Source of the DNA: Paludibacteraceae bacterium
GTDB taxonomy: Bacteria; Bacteroidota; Bacteroidia; Bacteroidales; Paludibacteraceae
Direction: 5' to 3'
NCBI GenBank assembly: GCA_016937795.1
Contig: JAFGVV010000029.1
Span: forward strand, 1 to 64,000
DNA length: 64,000 bases
The position numbers and the translations under genes were made by a program. Within the stretch, counting starts at the first letter, position 1; the number at the start of each line of letters is the position of its first letter. Positions 46,724-54,448 of the stretch are shown one piece after another. Under the pieces are notes generated by a model. That model was not told the DNA's origin, searched no databases, and saw only the letters and a program-made list of their open reading frames with translations.

Positions 46724-49108
46724 TTAAATCTTTATTATTAAACCAATTGTAGGCAATAATGTTCCGTTGAAATTGTCGTCTAATTCTCTTAATACATAGC
46801 GAGAATTGTCAGAAGCATCAATTAGTGGCATTCCCGTTTCTTTGTCTTTATTAGTCCATACAGGAACACTCTGCGATTTGAATACATAAGCATTCTGAAT
46901 ATCGGTGTACAAATTTAATACCCATTTTTTAAAGTAAAATTCTTTGTCGATACGAATGTCTAACTGATGCGAATCTTTCAAACGTTGCGAATTGTAATTT
47001 GAAAAATCTAAATAAGGCTGGTTTGTAATATCCCAGGCTGCGACTAAACTCGATTTGTTTTGGTCGATTGGTGTGTAAGGAGCTCCACCCACATAGCGCC
47101 AACGGGCAGCTATATTCCAGTTTTTGGGTAATTTGTAACTTCCAATAAGGTTTAGCAAATGACGTGTATCCCACGATGAGGGTAAATATTTTCCAGCGTC
47201 ATTTGTAAATTCACTTCTAAAATAAGTATAAGTGGAGGTTAAGTTGATATTGTTCAGTTCCATAATTTTAAACAAAAACTCCACTCCGTAAGCGCGTCCT
47301 TTTCCGGTTGAAATTATTTCTTCGTCGCCAATTTGACCGTAATCGGCTCCTTTGCTGGCAATGCTTAGCCCGTCGGATACCGATAGCGGATATTGATTGT
47401 ATTGTTTGAAGAACCCTTCTACCGATAGTCTCATTTTATTCATCGGGCGGAATTCGAAACCCATAATGGCCTGATTCGAAATAATATATTTCAGGTTCTC
47501 GTTTTTGTTTACATAATCACCTGCTGTGTTTCGGAATCCCATTGTAGTGTAAGCCGGCTGTGCTGCATAGCGTCCAAAGTTGGCGTTGATGTCCCATTTT
47601 TCGTTTACAGCAAACGATGCTGAGAGGCGTGGCGACAATTGATTGAGTGGGTTGCTCATGTTTTTGTTAAAGTTGTTTCCTGCCGTGCTTATGCCAAACG
47701 AAAGTTTCAGACGGTCATTGAAAAATTCATCGGAGGCTTGTGCAAATGCCTGGTAGCCCCAAAGATTGAGTTCGGTATTGTAGCGCAATGTATCAACTGT
47801 GTTTCTGAAAATTAATCGATAAGTATCGTTGGTGTAATGCGAATAACGTAAGCCTCCACCCACTTTAAGTTTTACCGACGAATAAGGATAATCGCGTTCG
47901 AAGCGTAGTTTATTTTCGGCTTCGTCCGACATATAATCTGAAGTTTTATTTTTGCTTTCATCATTTTCTTCAAATTTGAAATTCTTATTTCGCAACATAT
48001 TGCGGCTCAGTACCCATTGGTCGATAAATCCTTCACCAAAATGTTTGTAAACAAGTCCGTTAGTATAATTCCATTGCTTGTAGATAGGTAAATACGAAAG
48101 CAGATATTTCTGCGATTCGGTGCCTGTTTGCTCAAGCTCGGTGTTAAGTACCAAATCGTCGATGGCACCGATTCCGATAAAAGTCAGTTCGTTTTTCTTA
48201 TCAATTTCGTATTTGTATTTCAACTGAAAGTCGTTGTATGTGGGTAGAAATGGCAAACCAATAGCCTGAAACAAAAATTGCAAATATGATTGACGCGCCG
48301 ACACAATAAAGGTCGATTTTTTGCCAATAGGTCCGTCCACAGTCAGAGCGGCATCCGAAGCACCTACCGAAAGTTTAGTGTGTACGCGGTCTTTGCTGCC
48401 ATCTTTTTGGCGAATCTCCATTACCGAACTCAGTGCATTTGTGCGGTTTGCAGGGAATGCGCCTGTGTAAAAATTAATTTCGCGTACAAAGTCGGGATTT
48501 ATCACACCTATTGCACCGCCCGATGAACCCTGAGTGGCAAAGTGGTTGATCACGGGTATTTCTACGCCATCGAGATAAAATACGTTTTCCGAAGGACCAC
48601 CACCACGCACAATCAGGTCGTTGCGGTTAGGGTCGGTTGCGCCTACACCTGGTAAAGCCTGTACAACTTTTGATACGTCGCGGTTGGCACCGGCGCTTTT
48701 TTCAATTTCCTGAACGCCGATGGATAAAACTGAGATTGGGCTCTCGATGCGTTTCAGGTTCAGGTTTTGCCGTACTACTACTTCCTGAATGGCAAATGCA
48801 GCTTCGGGAACAGCTATGTCCACAAATGTGGTCTGATTTCCCTGTACCTGAATTTCTGAAGATGTGGTAGTTTCGAAACCAATATAGCTTACTGTCAATC
48901 GCATAAAACCGGGATCGATTCCGGTAAAAATGTAGTTGCCGTCTAAGTCGGAGGTGGAGCCGATAGTTGTGCCTTCGATGATTATGTTGGCAAATTCAAT
49001 TGGTTCGTTGGTTTTTGCATTGTAAACTTTTCCTTTGATAGTTCCTTTTTGTGCAAAGACCAATAATGATAAAAATGTGAGAATTACGAATGCCAGATTT
49101 CTTTTCAT
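46724..49108 (-). CDS. TonB-dependent receptor with carboxypeptidase-D-like N-terminal domain
   Basis: The 794-residue protein has a signal peptide (MKRNLAFVILTFLSLLVFAQ), a CarboxypepD_reg-like domain (about 20-105; GKVYNAKTNEPIEFANIIIEGT, GSTSDLDGNYIF), a plug domain (about 115-240; VSKVVQALPGVGATDPNRNDLIVRGGGPSENVFYLDGVEIP) and a beta-barrel ending in a hydrophobic strand (LLPTIGLIIKI). It would import a large ligand with TonB energy. No SusD partner is adjacent, so it is not a typical starch-type system; the ligand is unknown. Its upstream region contains repeated AGAAC/GTTCT half-sites. Confidence 0.87.
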   Translation of the reverse strand: MKRNLAFVILTFLSLLVFAQKGTIKGKVYNAKTNEPIEFANIIIEGTTIGSTSDLDGNYIFTGIDPGFMRLTVSYIGFETTTSSEIQVQGNQTTFVDIAVPEAAFAIQEVVVRQNLNLKRIESPISVLSIGVQEIEKSAGANRDVSKVVQALPGVGATDPNRNDLIVRGGGPSENVFYLDGVEIPVINHFATQGSSGGAIGVINPDFVREINFYTGAFPANRTNALSSVMEIRQKDGSKDRVHTKLSVGASDAALTVDGPIGKKSTFIVSARQSYLQFLFQAIGLPFLPTYNDFQLKYKYEIDKKNELTFIGIGAIDDLVLNTELEQTGTESQKYLLSYLPIYKQWNYTNGLVYKHFGEGFIDQWVLSRNMLRNKNFKFEENDESKNKTSDYMSDEAENKLRFERDYPYSSVKLKVGGGLRYSHYTNDTYRLIFRNTVDTLRYNTELNLWGYQAFAQASDEFFNDRLKLSFGISTAGNNFNKNMSNPLNQLSPRLSASFAVNEKWDINANFGRYAAQPAYTTMGFRNTAGDYVNKNENLKYIISNQAIMGFEFRPMNKMRLSVEGFFKQYNQYPLSVSDGLSIASKGADYGQIGDEEIISTGKGRAYGVEFLFKIMELNNINLTSTYTYFRSEFTNDAGKYLPSSWDTRHLLNLIGSYKLPKNWNIAARWRYVGGAPYTPIDQNKSSLVAAWDITNQPYLDFSNYNSQRLKDSHQLDIRIDKEFYFKKWVLNLYTDIQNAYVFKSQSVPVWTNKDKETGMPLIDASDNSRYVLRELDDNFNGTLLPTIGLIIKI

Positions 49109-49137
49109 TTCAATGATTGTTTATATATGATACATTT

Positions 49138-49185
49138 AGTTCTTTTTTGTACTAAATAGAACACAAATAATACAAATTTGTTCTA
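49138..49185 (-). promoter_or_regulatory. candidate operator: AGAAC/GTTCT inverted repeats upstream of TonB receptor
   Basis: TAGAACA (49157-49163) and TGTTCTA (49179-49185) form a perfect 7-bp inverted repeat with a 15-nt spacer. A further GTTCT lies at 49139-49143, also inverted to the central copy. Three evenly placed half-sites 30-80 nt before the start codon suggest binding of a regulator to this receptor promoter. Confidence 0.4.
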
Positions 49186-49292
49186 TCGTATCCGATATTT
49201 TTTTGAAAAAATGAAAAAGATTGTTCAGTAAAAAACAAATGTCAGATATTCAATGGTTTGAATAACCGACATTCATTGATTGTTTGATATGA

Positions 49293-49841
49293 TTAATTGG
49301 TTTTTGAAGCTTCGATTTTGCGGATGGCGTCGTACACCGGAACGAGATAACCATTTTCGAAGCGGCAAAGCAAACATATATTTCCTACAGGTTCAGCTTT
49401 TACCCAGTTCAATTCAATTTTTATGTTGTCGTATGTCATTTCTGTAATAAATGAAGTACCCACTTTAAACAAATGGTCGAAATCCTGAGTGAAAAATTTC
49501 AGCTTTTGTTTTTCGAAACTTTCGGCTTCGAACTCGCATTCGAAAACTGCATTTTCCACGCATTCGGTGCGCAGGTACAAAGCCCGTTCGAGCATTGCAG
49601 GCACAATGCTTTTCTCGGCTATGAATGCATCAAGCGGAATTTTTCCTACATATACTTCTGCGTTATCCACACTGATTTTTATCTCGCTTACATAGTCGGC
49701 CAAAAGCATCGATTTGTGTATCAGGTCGTTGTAGTGATAGAAATTTTCCCAGTTATTCATAATGTTGGGGTCGGTAGGCATGTAATTACCTAACACAAGT
49801 TCGGCTGCCACACCGCTAATTGAAATTTTTATTGTTTGCAT
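49293..49841 (-). CDS. cytoplasmic protein of unknown function
   Basis: I do not recognise this 182-residue protein. It starts MQTIKISISGVAAELVLGNYM, has no signal peptide, membrane segment or cysteine motif, and is acidic with alternating beta-strand-like segments (VSEIKISVDNAEVYVGKI; YDNIKIELNWVKAEPVGNICLLCRFENG). Codon use looks ordinary. It lies between the receptor gene and the marC-like gene, all on the minus strand. Confidence 0.6.
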   Translation of the reverse strand: MQTIKISISGVAAELVLGNYMPTDPNIMNNWENFYHYNDLIHKSMLLADYVSEIKISVDNAEVYVGKIPLDAFIAEKSIVPAMLERALYLRTECVENAVFECEFEAESFEKQKLKFFTQDFDHLFKVGTSFITEMTYDNIKIELNWVKAEPVGNICLLCRFENGYLVPVYDAIRKIEASKTN

Positions 49842-49919
49842 AACTGTATTTTAAAACACAAACCACAACAAATCAAAGTTTTATTGTGGTTTACAAATGA
49901 GTTTAAATTGTTTTGATAA

Positions 49920-50495
49920 TTAAAGAAGAGAGCCAATATTGGAGGTAAACAGTTTTACCGAAATGGCCAAAAGAATAATGCCGAAGAATTTTCGGAGAAT
50001 GTAAATGCCACCTTCACCTATCAGTTTTTCGATGCGGGCTGTTGAGCGAATGACAATATATACAAATATAAGATTGAGAACAAGTGCTACTATGATGTTT
50101 TCAATGTCGTATTCAGCACGTAATGAGAGCAATGTGGTGAACGAGCCGGGTCCTGCAATAAGTGGAAAGGCGAGTGGTACTATCGATGAACCACCTTCAG
50201 GACCATTGTTTCTGAAGATTTCCACATCGAGAATCATTTCGATGGCAAAAATAAAAATTACCAAAGCGCCTGCTACTGCAAACGATTGAATATCAACGTT
50301 AAATAGCTTCAGTATACCTTCGCCTGTAAACAGAAAAAGTAGTAGTATCAATAATGCGATACCACTGGCTCTGAAAGGATGAATTACTTTTGCCTTCTTT
50401 TTGATATTCATAATAATGGGAATTGAACCCAAAATATCTATAATTGCAAAAAGTACCATAAAGGCACTGGTAATCTGAATAAAACTAAAATCCAT
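49920..50495 (-). CDS. MarC-family integral membrane protein
   Basis: The 191-residue protein is almost entirely made of six hydrophobic helices and carries the MarC/UPF0056 patterns FAIIDILGSIPIIM, FAIEMI and VPLAFPLIAGPGSFTTLLSL. MarC proteins were once linked to multiple antibiotic resistance and later not supported; their transport substrate is not established. It has no duplicated or missing segment. A promoter box lies just upstream. Confidence 0.88.
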   Translation of the reverse strand: MDFSFIQITSAFMVLFAIIDILGSIPIIMNIKKKAKVIHPFRASGIALLILLLFLFTGEGILKLFNVDIQSFAVAGALVIFIFAIEMILDVEIFRNNGPEGGSSIVPLAFPLIAGPGSFTTLLSLRAEYDIENIIVALVLNLIFVYIVIRSTARIEKLIGEGGIYILRKFFGIILLAISVKLFTSNIGSLL

Positions 50496-50512
50496 ATTGT
50501 GTAATTTTTGTA

Positions 50513-50520
50513 CAAAGATA
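50513..50520 (-). promoter_or_regulatory. promoter -7 box of the marC-like gene
   Basis: The minus strand reads TATCTTTG, 17 nt before the start codon region. Confidence 0.55.
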
Positions 50521-50792
50521 ATTCTTTTTGTAAATATATAGAAAGGGAGATATAATAGTTTTGATGAAAAACTGTATAAAAATAGAATTAATTCTGCGTG
50601 TACTTTATGCTTTTAGTGGATTTTGTTTGATTAACGAACATGATGCAGACATAAATAAATTAAATTAACCGGACAATGTAGGATGTTTTTTTATTAGTAT
50701 TTCTTGTAAGGTTAAAAAATGCTGATTGGTGTTTTAAACTTATTTTAAACAGTTTAGAGAATGCTGTTTACGATTAAATTGACATAAACTCA

Positions 50793-50833
50793 TAAAAAAT
50801 GCGGTTGATAATTTTTGCAAACTACCAACCGCA
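50793..50833 (-). terminator. terminator of the ArsM-like/radical SAM operon
   Basis: TGCGGTTG (50800-50807) pairs with CAACCGCA (50826-50833). On the minus strand the hairpin is followed by TTTTTTA. It lies 36 nt after the DUF1847-like stop. Confidence 0.8.
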
Positions 50834-50868
50834 ATATCAAAACAATTTACAAATAAAAACAGTCTTTT

Positions 50869-51333
50869 TTATTTTACAAATTCGAGATAGGGATTGTGTT
50901 TATGCTCTCTGTCCTTTACTACCAGCGTAGTTGTCGGAGCTTTCGATTTCATGTTAAACATAATATCGTGACCCACGCAAAGTCCAAATGAAATATTCAG
51001 TTCTGTGTTTTGTTGTGCCAAAAAATCTGCCTGACCGGCAGGATTGCAGGCAGTTCCTTTTACAGCTTCGTCATTAAAAAATTCCGAAGCTTTCACTTTT
51101 TGATACTTGCAGTCCACAGTGTAAACCTCAAATTTGTCGGCAAGTGTTTCCTTAAGTTTTAATGCTTCTTTGGTCATGCCTACACAATGTGCAATGCCAA
51201 TGCGTTTTATGCCATTTTTTTCGGCAAATAGCTTCACCTCTGCCACCCGGTTTTTACCCATCAGTAACGAATCTTCAGCCGCCCGCATCAATTTCATGTC
51301 ATTTTCAGAATATAATTTCTGTTGATTCTCCAT
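50869..51333 (-). CDS. DUF1847-like cysteine protein
   Basis: The 154-residue protein matches the DUF1847 pattern in RIGIAHCVGM (Cys50), VDCKYQKV (Cys75), TACNPAGQADFL (Cys96), GLCVGHD (Cys119) and APTTTLVVKDREHKHNP. DUF1847 proteins are described as possible metal-binding; longer relatives have an extra N-terminal cysteine motif that is absent here. It is the last gene of the minus-strand operon, 78 nt after the thioredoxin reductase fusion. With four cysteines and this context, a role in handling a thiol- or metal(loid)-bound compound is possible but not shown. Confidence 0.75.
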   Translation of the reverse strand: MENQQKLYSENDMKLMRAAEDSLLMGKNRVAEVKLFAEKNGIKRIGIAHCVGMTKEALKLKETLADKFEVYTVDCKYQKVKASEFFNDEAVKGTACNPAGQADFLAQQNTELNISFGLCVGHDIMFNMKSKAPTTTLVVKDREHKHNPYLEFVK

Positions 51334-51373
51334 TTCAAATCTTATTAAATTTTTAAAAGCACTGCTTTTACGC

Positions 51374-51403
51374 TAATTCCCTCTCCATTGGAGAGGGTTA
51401 GGG
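51374..51403. repeat. palindromic repeat, CTCTCC variant
   Basis: CCCTCTCCATTGGAGAGGG followed by TTAGGGAGAGG has the same plan as the CCCCTAAAGGGG repeats (palindrome then a GGTTAGGG tail) but a different core. It sits in the gap between the thioredoxin reductase fusion and DUF1847-like genes. Confidence 0.6.
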
Positions 51404-51411
51404 AGAGGTGG

Positions 51412-52680
51412 TTACAATTCCTTCGAAATCGTCATTGCCGCTATTGTTCCATCGGCCACTGCAGTAGTAATCTGACGATACTTCTTGCTTACAATGTCGC
51501 CAACTGCATAAATGTCCGGCAGGGATGTCTGACGGTCTTCGTTGGTTTTGATATAACCCCAACTGTCAAGTTCGGGAAGTATATCGCCCAATACTGAAAT
51601 GTTGGCTTTGAAACCCACAAAAACAAACACACCATCGGCTTCGAGTTCGTACATTTCTTTGGTTTTCAGATTCTCCACAGTGCTAATCATTTTTCCATCG
51701 CGTTTCTCAAATTTGCGTGGTTCGTGTTCGTAGAGTACCGAAATTTTTTCGTTGGCCTGTAAATGTTCGATAGCAGTCTGGTTTGCCGTGAGTTTATCGA
51801 ACTGATGCACCATGGTTACCTTGCATGCAAATTTCGTGATAAACTGCGCTTCTTCTACCGCTGAGTTTCCTCCGCCAATTACCGTAACTTCTTTATCAAC
51901 AAAGTATTTAGCATCGCAAGTAGCACAATACGAAATTCCTTTTCCTTTAAATTCCTTTTCGCCGGGTGCATTCATAGTGTTTGGGCTGGTACCTGTAGCA
52001 ATGATTATTTTGCGGGCTTTGATGGTATCAAGTTCATCGATTACGATTTCCTTTTTCACTAAATCGACCGATGTAATGTCCACAGCTACTTTAAAATCAA
52101 TACCCGTGTGCTTGGCTTGTTCGCTCATGTAATGCGCGAGCATAAATCCCGGCTGCGGTTGCTCAAATCCGGGATAGTTCGAAACCTGATGCGTAATACC
52201 CATATATCCTCCGGGAAGTGCAGGGTCAATCAACACCGTTTTAATTTTGGCCTGACCGAGGTAAATTCCGGCAGTTAGTCCGGCAGGGCCACCACCCAAA
52301 ATAGCCACATCGTATTCCGAAACAGTTTTTTTCTGATTGGCTTTGATGGCAGCCACTTCTTCGGGTGCGAGCATTTTATTTAATCGTTCTACAATTTCCG
52401 ATTTTTTGATGCCACCACTAATAGTATCAAGAATTTGTTTCCCATTTTCGAAAAACAAAAGAGTAGGTGAGGAGCTCACGCCCAATTCCGTGGCCAGCTC
52501 TCGATTTCCCTGACGAAAAATTTTCAGAAATTTTATTTTTTCGCCATACAATTCGGCCATAGTTTCGAATTTTGGAGCCAAGGCCTCACAGGGTGGACAT
52601 TCGGTTGAATAAAAATCAACTACTACCTTACCACCATTCAGTACTTCCTGCTGAAAATCAGCTGCATTTATTTCTTTCAT
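51412..52680 (-). CDS. thioredoxin-thioredoxin reductase fusion
   Basis: ATG at 52680 starts MKEINAADFQQEVLNGGKVV; an upstream TTG at 52701 lies inside a repeat and is less likely. Residues 1-105 form a thioredoxin domain with a CPPC active site (Cys28, Cys31). Residues about 122-422 form a thioredoxin reductase: FAD motif GGGPAG (near 129), the redox pair CATC (Cys252, Cys255), the NAD(P)H motif GGGNSAVEEA and the second FAD motif GDIVSKKYRQ. The domain order is thioredoxin first, opposite to the better known reductase-thioredoxin fusions. It would supply dithiol reducing power to its operon partners, for example reducing the cysteines of the small peptide or of the methyltransferase; that is inference. 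Confidence 0.9.
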   Translation of the reverse strand: MKEINAADFQQEVLNGGKVVVDFYSTECPPCEALAPKFETMAELYGEKIKFLKIFRQGNRELATELGVSSSPTLLFFENGKQILDTISGGIKKSEIVERLNKMLAPEEVAAIKANQKKTVSEYDVAILGGGPAGLTAGIYLGQAKIKTVLIDPALPGGYMGITHQVSNYPGFEQPQPGFMLAHYMSEQAKHTGIDFKVAVDITSVDLVKKEIVIDELDTIKARKIIIATGTSPNTMNAPGEKEFKGKGISYCATCDAKYFVDKEVTVIGGGNSAVEEAQFITKFACKVTMVHQFDKLTANQTAIEHLQANEKISVLYEHEPRKFEKRDGKMISTVENLKTKEMYELEADGVFVFVGFKANISVLGDILPELDSWGYIKTNEDRQTSLPDIYAVGDIVSKKYRQITTAVADGTIAAMTISKEL

Positions 52681-52692
52681 AATAAAAACACC

Positions 52693-52720
52693 GACCCCCA
52701 ACCCCTAAAGGGGAGTTAAG
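52693..52720. repeat. CCCCTAAAGGGG palindromic repeat, copy 1
   Basis: ACCCCCAACCCCTAAAGGGG with a GAGTTAAGG extension. It is in inverted orientation to copy 2, 90 nt away, and lies just upstream of the fusion gene start. Confidence 0.75.
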
Positions 52721-52800
52721 GAGCCATTGATAAAAAATTTATAAGAAGTTCATATTTTTACGTTTAAAACGAACGAGACTTTCAGGTTTTGTTTTCGAAT

Positions 52801-52823
52801 TCCCCTTTAGGGGTTAGGGGTCG
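52801..52823. repeat. palindromic repeat copy 2, supplying the end of the radical SAM gene
   Basis: TCCCCTTTAGGGGTTAGGGG. The reverse strand of this copy encodes the last residues TPNP and the TAA stop of the radical SAM gene, the stop lying inside the palindrome. Confidence 0.8.
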
Positions 52824-54180
52824 TTAAATAATACGCTGCTCCCAAACTCAGTAATTCCTTTACCGGTCGGCAATCGGGATTGTTCGGATGTCCGAATTTA
52901 TTTTTCGCTACCGATGCACAACCGCCACCACAGGCCAGCGAAACTTCGCAGGTTTTACATGCCTCAATGGTTGTTATATCACGATTTTGCCAGCTTTCGA
53001 TGGCTTCTTCGTTCTTCGTAATTGTAGGGTAAAAAGTTCCCAGTTCGTCGCCTTTGTTACCAACTGTGGCTGTGCAAGAGTAAATGGTTCCCGTAAAATC
53101 AAAAGCCCACTCTGTTTTACATGCCGGACACGAATCGAACAGCGGTGTCGGAAGTGTTTCGTTTTCGGCTATGTATTTGGCAATCGAAAATGCTGGTTTG
53201 TAGAATTCTGCAATATAAGGATGCACTTTCAGCAATTCGTACAAATGCTTATACAGAGTAGCTCTGTCGAAAAGTTTTTCGGGAGTACTGTTGCAAAAAT
53301 GCAGTTCGTAGTTGCGCCCGATTTGAGTTTTGAAAAATGGAGATTTTGTCCAGCCACGATCAATGGCAAAACGTGATAAACCAGCCAAATTTTCAATATT
53401 TTCTTTATCAATCACCATGCGGAGGTTAATGTTCAATCCGGCTGCCAAACAAGCATCAATGCCTTCTACAATTTTATCAAAAGTACCCTGTTTACCTTTC
53501 AGGTAGCGGCGACCGTCGTGCACTTTCTGCGTGCCATCCAATGTAACCTGAATTTCGCGAATGCTGGCAGTTTTGAGTAAATCCACATAACTTGCCAGCG
53601 TATAGCCATTTGTAACAAACGCTAAATCTAATTTTGCTTCGTTGGCTTTTTCGATAAAATGAGTCAACATGGCGCGTTGATGTTCGCCTGGCAAAAGCGG
53701 TTCACCGCCAAAAACGGTTATATATTTACGCCTTCCGGCAAATTCTGTTTTTATATAACTGAAAAACGCATCCACCACATCGTTGTTCACCACCTTTTGT
53801 ACCGGATTATATCCTTCCTGATAACAATACGAACAGGCAAAGTTGCACGAATAGTTTGGCACAAAAAACAACTGCGTTTCATCTTCTTCACGTTTTTCAA
53901 TAAAGTCGAGATAAGCTAATTTGAATGCACGTTTTTCTTTGGTTTCGTCGGTCAGATAACCACGTTCCGCAAATTCACCATTGTCATCAACTCCACGCTC
54001 GAGCGCTTTCAATTCCTCTGTCGAGATAATATCTGCAGCGTTGTAAAGCGGGTTTACAATGAAAAACTCATTCGAATCAGTTATCGGAACAATAATATTA
54101 TGTTTCGATAAACTACCCCTATCCCCTAAAGGGGAACTGTAGTTACTAATATTTTGTATGTTTTTTTGCACATTATTCAT
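52807..54180 (-). CDS. radical SAM/SPASM peptide-maturase-like protein
   Basis: The 457-residue protein has the radical SAM motif CxxxCxxC at Cys112, Cys116, Cys119 (SCNFACSYC), the GGEP motif at 158-161, and a SPASM region with Cys351, Cys354, Cys369, Cys408, Cys411, Cys417, Cys421 and Cys437, enough for two auxiliary 4Fe-4S clusters. The N-terminal segment HNIIVPITDSNEFFIVNPLYN resembles the leader-binding front of peptide maturases. Such enzymes install thioether or C-C crosslinks in ribosomal peptides. The gene starts 79 nt after a four-cysteine 35-residue peptide gene, its obvious candidate substrate. Residues about 15-24 (SSPLGDRGSL) and the final TPNP are encoded by copies of an intergenic palindromic repeat. 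It is cytoplasmic, without a signal peptide. The maturase family is firm, the substrate inferred. Confidence 0.88.
   Translation of the reverse strand: MNNVQKNIQNISNYSSPLGDRGSLSKHNIIVPITDSNEFFIVNPLYNAADIISTEELKALERGVDDNGEFAERGYLTDETKEKRAFKLAYLDFIEKREEDETQLFFVPNYSCNFACSYCYQEGYNPVQKVVNNDVVDAFFSYIKTEFAGRRKYITVFGGEPLLPGEHQRAMLTHFIEKANEAKLDLAFVTNGYTLASYVDLLKTASIREIQVTLDGTQKVHDGRRYLKGKQGTFDKIVEGIDACLAAGLNINLRMVIDKENIENLAGLSRFAIDRGWTKSPFFKTQIGRNYELHFCNSTPEKLFDRATLYKHLYELLKVHPYIAEFYKPAFSIAKYIAENETLPTPLFDSCPACKTEWAFDFTGTIYSCTATVGNKGDELGTFYPTITKNEEAIESWQNRDITTIEACKTCEVSLACGGGCASVAKNKFGHPNNPDCRPVKELLSLGAAYYLTTPNP
54114..54137. repeat. palindromic repeat copy 3, inside the radical SAM coding region
   Basis: ACCCCTATCCCCTAAAGGGG lies in frame within the 5' part of the radical SAM gene and encodes SSPLGDRG on the minus strand, a segment not expected in this family. 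Confidence 0.75.
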
Positions 54181-54203
54181 TTAAAATTTTCAGTACTAAT
54201 AAA

Positions 54204-54254
54204 AATCCTAACCCTAAAGGAGAATGGAAATATTCCCCTTAAGGGGTTAGGGGT
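54204..54254. repeat. palindromic repeat copy 4 (double) between peptide and radical SAM genes
   Basis: A degenerate unit CCTAACCCTAAAGGAGA (about 54207-54223) is followed by TCCCCTTAAGGGGTTAGGGG (54234-54253). The second could form a hairpin between the peptide and maturase genes and so lower expression of the maturase relative to the peptide. Confidence 0.7.
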
Positions 54255-54259
54255 GCAAC

Positions 54260-54367
54260 TTAGTCGTGACAACCAGCTACGATGCTCGAAACTTTTGCGC
54301 AGCATTGAGCCACTTTTGTTTCTGCATTTTTGTTGCTTTCGCAACTTTTCTTCACTACACTTTTCAT
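54260..54367 (-). CDS. 35-residue four-cysteine peptide, candidate radical SAM substrate
   Basis: A short open frame starts ATG at 54367 (MKSVVKKSCE) and ends TAA at 54260. An in-frame TAA stands 3 codons upstream, so this ATG is the first start. Cysteines are at 9, 22, 23 and 33, the middle pair adjacent, and the peptide ends in AGCHD. It is basic at the N-terminus and has no signal peptide. It lies between the ArsM-like gene (66-nt gap) and the radical SAM/SPASM gene (79-nt gap), flanked on both sides by palindromic repeats. The position and composition fit a RiPP precursor or small metal/thiol carrier modified by the maturase. No family was recognised, so it is called from context. Confidence 0.7.
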   Translation of the reverse strand: MKSVVKKSCESNKNAETKVAQCCAKVSSIVAGCHD

Positions 54368-54390
54368 AAATACTTATTTTAGTGGTGATG

Positions 54391-54448
54391 CTCTCCGTCC
54401 CCCTGAAGGAGAGCAAATTTAAAACATCCCCCTTTAGGGGTTAGGGGT
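54391..54448. repeat. palindromic repeat copy 5, supplying the end of the methyltransferase gene
   Basis: A CTCTCC...GGAGAG unit (54391-54413) is followed by CCCCCTTTAGGGGTTAGGGG (54428-54447). The latter encodes the final TPNP and TAA stop of the ArsM-like gene on the minus strand. Confidence 0.75.

Larger units (their letters stand above)
50496..50868. other. 373-base intergenic region
   Basis: It holds the promoter of the marC-like gene at one end and the terminator of the methyltransferase/radical SAM operon at the other. The middle (about 50540-50780) is AT-rich without a recognisable gene or repeat. Confidence 0.55.

Noticed and set aside
54177..54416. 79-codon minus-strand frame covering the small Cys peptide in another frame
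   Set aside because: It reads through two palindromic repeats and gives a basic, low-quality protein; the 35-codon frame in the alternative register has the better composition and position.
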